Below are positions 8,364 to 13,463 of a stretch of DNA of 13,463 nt, piece by piece; position 1 is the first letter of the stretch, and the number at the start of each line of letters is the position of its first letter. Source of the stretch: SpSt-1165 sp964391725 (GTDB lineage: Bacteria; Chloroflexota; Anaerolineae; Anaerolineales; Anaerolineaceae); NCBI GenBank assembly GCA_964391725.1, contig CAYMNB010000067.1:1-13463 (forward strand), in the 5' to 3' direction. The notes under the pieces are model-generated. The model saw only the letters and a list, made by a program, of their open reading frames with translations. It ran no database searches and was not told the origin of the DNA. Both the position numbers and the translations under genes were made by a program.

Positions 8364-9884
8364 TCAATTGCCAGTCACACCCATCATCAACAAACCCAAA
8401 CCTTCCCGAGTCGCTTCAGCGCGATCCATGGTCGCTACCAGTTCACCATGGAACATGACCGCAATGCGATCTGACAGGCTCAAAATCTCATCCAGCTCTG
8501 CGGAAACCAGCAACACAGCCGTGCCGCGGTCGCGGATTGCCACGATCTGGCTGTGGATGTACTCGATCGAGCCGACATCCAACCCGCGGGTGGGCTGGTT
8601 GACAATCAACAATTTGACCGGGCGGCTCAGCTCGCGCGCCACAATCACCTTCTGCTGGTTACCGCCTGAAAGGTTGCTGGCCGGTACGGTGACGGAGGGG
8701 GTGCGGATGTCAAATTGTTCAACCAGTTGTTCCGCACTTTCTACCATAGGTTCCTCCTGCCTGACAATGCCTTTGGAAAAAGGCTCCTGGTAATAGGTGC
8801 ACAGCACCAGGTTATCTACCAGCGAATACGGCATCACCAGTCCATGCTTCTGTCGGTCTTCCGGCACATGCGAAACGTAATTCTCGACCAATACACGCGG
8901 ATTGTTGAATGGCATCGTCTTGCCGTTGATGATCATTTCACCATGATGCACGTCCCGCAAGCCGGTCAGGGCTTCTACAAACTCACTCTGGCCGTTGCCC
9001 TGCACCCCGGCAATGCCCAGAATCTCACCAGCACGAATTTCGAATGAAACGTTGTCGACAACCAAAGCATGCTGATCTCCCATTACGGACAGGTTGTTGA
9101 CCGTCAGCACCGGCTCTTGCGGGTTGGCAGGCTCTTTGTCCACTGTCAAAATCACATCACGCCCCACCATCATTTCAGCCAGGATTTTTTCATCGGCTTC
9201 CTGGGGCGTGGTTTCTCCGACCACCTTCCCTCGCCGCATAACCGTAATGCGGTCAGAAAGTTGCAGCACTTCCTTCAACTTATGGGAAATAAAGAATATG
9301 GAAACCCCGCGCTCGCGTAAAGATTCGATCACCTTGAACAAATCCTGCACCTCTTGCGGTGTCAGTACCGCGGTAGGTTCATCCAGGAATAAGATCTTTG
9401 CATTGCGATAGAGCGCTTTGAGAATTTCGACACGCTGCTGCACCCCTACCGGCAGTTCTTCGATCAAGGTATCTGGCTCGACTGCCAACCCGTAATCTTT
9501 GGACAATTGCCTCACCTGGCGGCGTGCTTCGCGCATATTCAGCAAACCATTTTTCACCACCTCAGAACCCAGCACAATGTTCTCGGTGACTGTGAAAACC
9601 GGCACCAATTTAAAATGCTGGTGCACCATGCCAATGCCGTGCGAAATGGCATCATGCGCGCTGCGTAGATCGATTCTCTCACCATCCACCAAAATTTCGC
9701 CGTGATCGGGTTGATAGAGGCCATAGATGATATTGAGCAAGGTAGATTTTCCCGCACCATTTTCGCCCAGGATCGCATGAATTTCTCCCTTCTTCAGAGA
9801 GATATTGACATCATCATTCGCCAGCACCCCGGGAAATCGTTTGGTCACATGACGTACTTCTAAGACAGGCACATTGTCATCCAT
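8364..9884 (-). CDS. BMP-type nucleoside ABC transporter, double-domain ATP-binding protein
   Basis: A 506-residue ATPase with two fused ABC domains, of the RbsA/MglA/NupO type, which powers the importer from the cytoplasmic face. Domain 1 has Walker A at 40-48 (GENGAGKST), Walker B ending ILFLDEP with Glu169, and an H-switch His201; its signature is degenerate (LPVGVQQ, 144-150). Domain 2 has a Walker A-like GVQGNGQS (293-300) without the lysine, Gln430 in place of the catalytic Glu, and Ala at the H-switch position, but a good LSGGNQQ signature (405-411). One composite ATP site should therefore be competent: Walker A/B of domain 1 with the signature of domain 2. The start has AAGGAG overlapping the stop of the preceding permease, and only 3 bases separate the two genes. 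It is the last gene of the operon and is followed by a strong terminator. Confidence 0.95.
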   Translation of the reverse strand: MDDNVPVLEVRHVTKRFPGVLANDDVNISLKKGEIHAILGENGAGKSTLLNIIYGLYQPDHGEILVDGERIDLRSAHDAISHGIGMVHQHFKLVPVFTVTENIVLGSEVVKNGLLNMREARRQVRQLSKDYGLAVEPDTLIEELPVGVQQRVEILKALYRNAKILFLDEPTAVLTPQEVQDLFKVIESLRERGVSIFFISHKLKEVLQLSDRITVMRRGKVVGETTPQEADEKILAEMMVGRDVILTVDKEPANPQEPVLTVNNLSVMGDQHALVVDNVSFEIRAGEILGIAGVQGNGQSEFVEALTGLRDVHHGEMIINGKTMPFNNPRVLVENYVSHVPEDRQKHGLVMPYSLVDNLVLCTYYQEPFSKGIVRQEEPMVESAEQLVEQFDIRTPSVTVPASNLSGGNQQKVIVARELSRPVKLLIVNQPTRGLDVGSIEYIHSQIVAIRDRGTAVLLVSAELDEILSLSDRIAVMFHGELVATMDRAEATREGLGLLMMGVTGN

Positions 9885-9887
9885 GCT

Positions 9888-10886
9888 CTACTCCTTCTCG
9901 AAAGGAACGCCTTCCGCAGCAGGCGGCCGCGCACGTCCCACAATGCCGGCAACCACCACGATGGTCAACAGATAGGGCAGCATGCCCACAAATTGATGCG
10001 GTATATTGATGCCCATAAAATTTAACTGGGTCTGCATGGCGATAGCGAAACCGAACAACAGCGCTGCGCCCCAGGCGCCAAACGGCTTCCAGTTGCCGAA
10101 GATCATCACTGCCAGGGCGATAAAACCGCGCCCGTTGGTCATCATACGCTCAAAAGAACCCACCGATTCCAATGTCAGGAACCCGCCAGCCAAGCCAGCT
10201 ATGGAGCCGCCAATCATCGTATTGATATAACGGTTGGCAATCACATTGATGCCCAGCGTGTCCGCAGCATGCGGATGTTCTCCCACGGCGCGGGTACGCA
10301 ATCCCCAGCGGGTATGGTAGATGACAATTTGCAGAACAAAGACCAGAACAAAGGCCAGGTACGTGATCAGCCCATTGTTGAATAAAACCGGACCGACCAG
10401 GGGAATTTTGGCAAGCGGTCCCAAAGGAAAGGTGGTCAATTTCCCGGCGGTGGTTAACCCGACCATGTAAAAATAGCCGGTCAGACCCACCGCGAGGATA
10501 TTCAAAACCGTTCCGCCAATCACCTGATTCAGTTTGAGTGATATCGACATGTACGCCAGCAGCAACCCCAACAACGCACCGGTGATCATGGACGCCAATA
10601 CCGCCAGGATCAGGTTGCCGGTCCAGACATTGACCATATAGCCCATAAATGCCCCCATCAACATCTGCCCTTCAATGCCGATATTGATGATACCTGAGCG
10701 TTCACATAACAAGCCGCACAAGGCACCCAGAATCAAGGGCGTTGAGTGGCGGATGGTCGAGGATAACACCGCTTGTGTGACCTGTGGCTGGGCGGCATAA
10801 AACATGGCAATCACCACGACAGCCGCAAAAAAACCAATGACCGTTTTTCCCTGGCGACTGCGGACGAAAGTTAAAACCTGTGTCAT
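9888..10886 (-). CDS. BMP-type nucleoside ABC transporter permease (second permease, NupQ-like)
   Basis: A 332-residue polytopic inner-membrane protein of the BPD_transp_2 family. The family motif NIGIEGQ is at 68-74, following a conserved cysteine and glycine region. A loop reading RAVGEHPHAADTLGI (199-213) is the typical cytoplasmic coupling segment for the ATPase. Length is normal for this subunit. The start ATG is preceded by AGGAGGAGG, which overlaps the stop codon of the upstream permease, so translation is probably coupled. It should pair with the 428-residue permease to form the membrane channel. Substrate class is inferred from the adjacent BMP lipoprotein. Confidence 0.94.
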   Translation of the reverse strand: MTQVLTFVRSRQGKTVIGFFAAVVVIAMFYAAQPQVTQAVLSSTIRHSTPLILGALCGLLCERSGIINIGIEGQMLMGAFMGYMVNVWTGNLILAVLASMITGALLGLLLAYMSISLKLNQVIGGTVLNILAVGLTGYFYMVGLTTAGKLTTFPLGPLAKIPLVGPVLFNNGLITYLAFVLVFVLQIVIYHTRWGLRTRAVGEHPHAADTLGINVIANRYINTMIGGSIAGLAGGFLTLESVGSFERMMTNGRGFIALAVMIFGNWKPFGAWGAALLFGFAIAMQTQLNFMGINIPHQFVGMLPYLLTIVVVAGIVGRARPPAAEGVPFEKE

Positions 10887-10898
10887 AGCAACCTCCTC

Positions 10899-12185
10899 CT
10901 ACTTGGTCCAGCCACTGGTAAGGCTAATTTCGGTACCATCTTTACGCATGCGCAGGACATAGCGCACGATCATTTCAGCCGCCACAAAGAATAGCATCAG
11001 CGATTGAATCACATCGATGATCTCCGCCGGAATACCTGCCTGAAACTGCATGGTATTGGCGCCGGCTTTCATCGCTCCCACCAGAATGGCCGCGGGGATG
11101 GTGCCCAATGGATGCATTTTTCCCAGCAAGGACACGGTAATTCCGTCAAAGCCAAGACCGATGTTGAAGCCGGGCTCATAGCGCATATCAACACCGGTGG
11201 TCTCCACTGCGCCACCCAAACCTGCCATCAGACCAGCCAGGAACATGGTCAGGATCATGATCAACGCCACGCGAATACCGGCATACCTGGCTGCATGTAT
11301 ATTGGTTCCAACCACACGGATTTCAAAACCGATGGTGGTTCGTTCCAACATCCACCACAGGATAAATGCTGCGATTACGGCAATCAGGAAACCGATATGG
11401 AGAAAGTCAAGAATATACAGCCCCAGCAAGAAGATCGGCAGCAGCATCAACAAGAACTGGCTGCGGTAGGCGGTAAAGAAACTGCGCACATCGTTGCCGG
11501 CTTCTTTCCAATCCATCCATTTCTTGATGGAATACACCACGATAAAGACCACAATAGCAGCCAGAATGATATATATGATCCCCTGGTCAACCAGACGGCG
11601 CTGCGTCAACATCGCGGTCTCAAAAATGCGCGGTGTGCGTGGCAGCAAAATTTCTGTCGTACGGTCCTGCAGCGGCCCGCCCACCAACCAGTCGGTGATG
11701 TTGATGGCAATATAGTTCAGCATGATGGTGGTGATTACTTCGTGAGCGCCTGTAAAAGCCTTTAAAACCCCCGGAATCATGCCAAACAACGCGCCCGTAA
11801 GAGCACCGCCGATCAATGCCAGTGGTGCGTGGATATACCAGGGCAGCCCTTCCACTGCAAAGCCAATAAATGCGGCTGCCATGGCCCCCATGATCAACTG
11901 ACCTTGCGCACCGATGTTGAACATGCCGGCTTTGAAGCCAATGGTTAATGCCAGGCCGCTGAAAATTAACGGCGTAGCCTTTTCAAGGGTTCGGACAAAG
12001 GCTGTAGAATTGCCAAAAGCACCTTGGAACAACGCTGCATAGGCATTGAGGGGATTGGCACCGCTGATCAACAAAATAATCACACCAAACAACAATGCCA
12101 GAACAATCGCCCCGATTGGTACCCCGATGGTCTGCCACAGAACCCGAAGAAAACCTCGGTTTTGTGAAGTTGTTTCTGTCTCCAT
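10899..12185 (-). CDS. BMP-type nucleoside ABC transporter permease (first permease, NupP-like) with extra membrane segment
   Basis: A 428-residue polytopic inner-membrane protein of the BPD_transp_2 family. The NIGAQGQ motif (90-96) and the coupling segment RVVGTNIHAARYAGI (290-304) identify it as the partner of the neighbouring permease. Family members are more often about 350 residues. The extra length lies mostly at about 200-258, where a hydrophobic helix (about 203-219), a charged stretch (KKWMDWKEAG onward, 221-242) and another helix (about 243-260) precede the usual downstream helices. The ATG at 12185 has no strong Shine-Dalgarno; the best match is a GTGAG about 10 bases upstream. 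It is separated from the lipoprotein gene by an intrinsic terminator but followed closely by the second permease and the ATPase. Confidence 0.92.
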   Translation of the reverse strand: METETTSQNRGFLRVLWQTIGVPIGAIVLALLFGVIILLISGANPLNAYAALFQGAFGNSTAFVRTLEKATPLIFSGLALTIGFKAGMFNIGAQGQLIMGAMAAAFIGFAVEGLPWYIHAPLALIGGALTGALFGMIPGVLKAFTGAHEVITTIMLNYIAINITDWLVGGPLQDRTTEILLPRTPRIFETAMLTQRRLVDQGIIYIILAAIVVFIVVYSIKKWMDWKEAGNDVRSFFTAYRSQFLLMLLPIFLLGLYILDFLHIGFLIAVIAAFILWWMLERTTIGFEIRVVGTNIHAARYAGIRVALIMILTMFLAGLMAGLGGAVETTGVDMRYEPGFNIGLGFDGITVSLLGKMHPLGTIPAAILVGAMKAGANTMQFQAGIPAEIIDVIQSLMLFFVAAEMIVRYVLRMRKDGTEISLTSGWTK

Positions 12186-12285
12186 CTTTTATATTCTCAC
12201 TTACATCTGTAATGTTGGGCTAACATATTTACCTATTTTACCCCACAATTGACGTTTGAATCATCAAGAATCTCTCATTTAAGAA
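12186..12285 (-). promoter_or_regulatory. Leader between the lipoprotein terminator and the first permease
   Basis: About 100 AT-rich bases separate the terminator from the permease ATG. A short inverted repeat (ATGTT, 5-base gap, AACAT) lies at 12212-12226. TAAAAT and TATGTT hexamers resemble -10 elements, but neither has a convincing -35 partner at normal spacing. The region may hold a secondary promoter, or the permeases may rely on read-through. I cannot decide from sequence. Confidence 0.3.
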
Positions 12286-12314
12286 AAACACGGCAGATAA
12301 TCTCTGCCGTGTTT
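12286..12314 (-). terminator. Intrinsic terminator after the lipoprotein gene
   Basis: A perfect 12-base-pair stem (12286-12297 with 12303-12314) around a 5-base loop (12298-12302) ends in five T on the minus strand (12288-12284), partly within the stem. It sits 17 bases after the lipoprotein stop codon and before the permease genes. It probably makes the binding-protein transcript more abundant than the full operon transcript. Confidence 0.82.
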
Positions 12315-12331
12315 CCAGGGTTCAATTGTGT

Positions 12332-13345
12332 TTAGCGGAAATCAGAATATTTGATTCTGTCAGCCAGCAGATCAGCATCAATCTGGGCCAGGCGGTCTTT
12401 GATTTCCTGCGAGATTTGTGAATCAAAATCATGGAAAGGTGCCAGACCAACTTCGCCAATATAGTTTCCGCCGGGGAAGGAACCTTCATACGCCATTTTG
12501 ATCAGGTCGGAGACACTCGGGACGATGAGCTTCATGGATGAGGACACCAGGCAGCTGTGCGCTTCCGGCACAGTCTCCCATTGGTCGGTGTCAACACCGA
12601 TGCAGTACACACCATCATAGTTCGCAGTTTCAATCAAGCCGCCGTTGCCGGTCTTGCCGCCAGCAGCGAAAATGACATCCGCACCTTGTTCAATAGCCTG
12701 CTTCGAGGTGGCAGCACCCCATTCAGGATCAGTAAAGCCGTTAGCGAATCCGCCAGGATGGTAGGTGGTGATGACCCGAATCGTTGGGTCGATGTACTTG
12801 GCGCCATCTTCATATCCTTCAGCAAAGGCTACCACAGCAGGAGCCAGGTCGGTGCCATAGACACCCGCCAACAGTTTAGACTCGGTCAGCATGCCAGCCA
12901 GTGCACCAGCTGCGAAACCAGCTTTCCATTCGGCAAAGATCAGGCCCGCAACATTGTCCACGGTCTCGCCCTGGAATTGGTCAACACCGATGAACATGAT
13001 GTCGGGGTACTTTTCAGCTGCCTCAAGGGTGGCATCACCCAGGCCGAAGCCAACGGTGACAATTACTTCATACCCATTGTCAGCAAATTGGGCAATGTTG
13101 GTGCCATAGTCTTTGGCGTCATTGGTTTCGATGAACTGTACATGGACGTCCAGTTCTTCACCCGCCTGTTGCACACCTTCCCAGGCTGACTGGTTGAAGG
13201 ATTTGTCATCCACTTCACCCACGTCGGTCACCAGGCCTACACAGAAGACACCTTCTTCGGTGCAGTCAACATTTTGTCCGCAGGCTGCGATGAACAGCGA
13301 AATCACCAGCGTCAATACAACAGCAAAAAACAGTTTCTTATACAT
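12332..13345 (-). CDS. BMP-family ABC transporter substrate-binding lipoprotein (PnrA-like)
   Basis: A 337-residue lipoprotein that captures the ligand outside the membrane for the downstream importer. A Lys-Lys N-terminus and hydrophobic core end in the lipobox IAAC, with Cys22 as the lipidated residue. The mature protein has the PnrA/BMP signature DVGEVDDKSFN, the loop AGGKTGNGG (228-236) and GVDTDQ (250-255). Family members characterised as PnrA bind purine nucleosides, so that is the likely ligand. Other BMP proteins take different small molecules, so the ligand is inferred. Extra cysteines at 28, 35, 248 and 265 could form disulfides. An in-frame ATG at 13354 would add three residues, but the Shine-Dalgarno GGAGGA touches it directly, whereas it lies 9 bases from ATG 13345. 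It is first in the transporter operon, with its own promoter candidate. Confidence 0.94.
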   Translation of the reverse strand: MYKKLFFAVVLTLVISLFIAACGQNVDCTEEGVFCVGLVTDVGEVDDKSFNQSAWEGVQQAGEELDVHVQFIETNDAKDYGTNIAQFADNGYEVIVTVGFGLGDATLEAAEKYPDIMFIGVDQFQGETVDNVAGLIFAEWKAGFAAGALAGMLTESKLLAGVYGTDLAPAVVAFAEGYEDGAKYIDPTIRVITTYHPGGFANGFTDPEWGAATSKQAIEQGADVIFAAGGKTGNGGLIETANYDGVYCIGVDTDQWETVPEAHSCLVSSSMKLIVPSVSDLIKMAYEGSFPGGNYIGEVGLAPFHDFDSQISQEIKDRLAQIDADLLADRIKYSDFR

Positions 13346-13354
13346 CAGTCTCAT

Positions 13355-13360
13355 TCCTCC
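13355..13360 (-). promoter_or_regulatory. Shine-Dalgarno that sets the lipoprotein start
   Basis: The minus strand reads GGAGGA immediately before ATG 13354 (zero spacing) and 9 bases before ATG 13345. Only the second spacing is workable, so the shorter signal peptide is preferred. Confidence 0.7.
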
Positions 13361-13393
13361 ATATCGTTAGTGAGAGTTTTGTATGAATTATTG

Positions 13394-13417
13394 AATTGTA
13401 CGCAACACGTACGAATT
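13394..13417. promoter_or_regulatory. Imperfect inverted repeat at the predicted transcription start (operator candidate)
   Basis: AATTGTACG (13394-13402) and CGTACGAATT (13408-13417) flank CAACA. The GTACG/CGTAC core pairs perfectly and the AATT ends pair after one extra base. It lies just downstream of the -10 candidate and covers the expected +1, where a repressor could block initiation. It could also be a weak 5' RNA hairpin. No second copy was noticed in the window. Confidence 0.4.
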
Positions 13418-13418
13418 G

Positions 13419-13447
13419 AGTATAACGGTGAATGAAAAATCATGCAA
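13419..13447 (-). promoter_or_regulatory. Candidate sigma70-type promoter of the lipoprotein-transporter operon
   Basis: The minus strand has TTGCAT (13442-13447) and TATACT (13419-13424) separated by 17 bases. The -10 differs from consensus at one position; the -35 is weaker. Transcription would begin near 13412, giving a leader of about 65 bases to the lipoprotein ATG. Confidence 0.5.
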
Positions 13448-13463
13448 GACCTTAGAAGGCTCT

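Noticed and set aside
8251..8793. Plus-strand open frame across the terminator and ATPase 3' end
   Set aside because: It runs through an intrinsic terminator and opposite conserved ABC motifs; a shadow frame.
11004..11765. Plus-strand open frame (253 codons) opposite the first permease
   Set aside because: Its His- and Gln-rich translation is typical of the complement of a membrane-protein gene; no family resemblance.
1..13463. CRISPR arrays, tRNA or rRNA genes, insertion sequences, attachment sites
   Set aside because: No direct-repeat arrays, cloverleaf-like segments, transposase motifs or flanking inverted repeats were seen on reading through both strands.

Overview
The window looks like a chromosomal stretch of an anaerobic bacterium, most plausibly a Chloroflexota (Anaerolineae-like) lineage. 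That placement is an inference from gene style only: a large surface protein with PPC and crystallin modules, a homocysteine methyltransferase-MetF fusion next to a small ferredoxin, a BMP-type nucleoside transporter, and moderate GC. No rRNA, tRNA, CRISPR array, insertion sequence or phage gene was seen.

Layout. (1) Bases 1-2568, plus strand: the 3' part of a long exported, multidomain protein (M23-type peptidase fold, Ig-like domain, beta/gamma-crystallin domain, two FN3-like domains, PPC domain, C-terminal membrane anchor). Its 5' end lies outside the window. (2) Bases 2591-8193, minus strand: a tight three-gene operon, metH, then a homocysteine S-methyltransferase/methylenetetrahydrofolate reductase fusion, then a small [4Fe-4S] ferredoxin-like protein. 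A good sigma70-type promoter candidate sits upstream of metH. (3) Bases 8311-8345: a strong intrinsic terminator ending the next operon. (4) Bases 8364-13345, minus strand: a BMP-family nucleoside-type ABC importer in the order lipoprotein, permease, permease, double ATPase. An intrinsic terminator lies between the lipoprotein gene and the first permease. A promoter candidate with an overlapping inverted repeat precedes the lipoprotein.

How the genes work together. Region 2 encodes one-carbon and methionine metabolism: MetF reduces methylene-THF to methyl-THF, MetH transfers the methyl group through cobalamin to homocysteine, and the ferredoxin is a candidate electron carrier for the reductase. 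Region 4 encodes uptake of a small ligand, by family a purine nucleoside. Region 1 is a cell-surface protein converging on the methionine operon and is probably functionally unrelated.

Most of the window is ordinary, well-recognised housekeeping and transport content. The less ordinary points are the zinc-ligand geometry and paired calcium motifs of the surface protein, the non-canonical cysteine spacing of the ferredoxin and its link to the MetF fusion, an extra membrane segment in one permease, and the regulatory layout around the lipoprotein gene.
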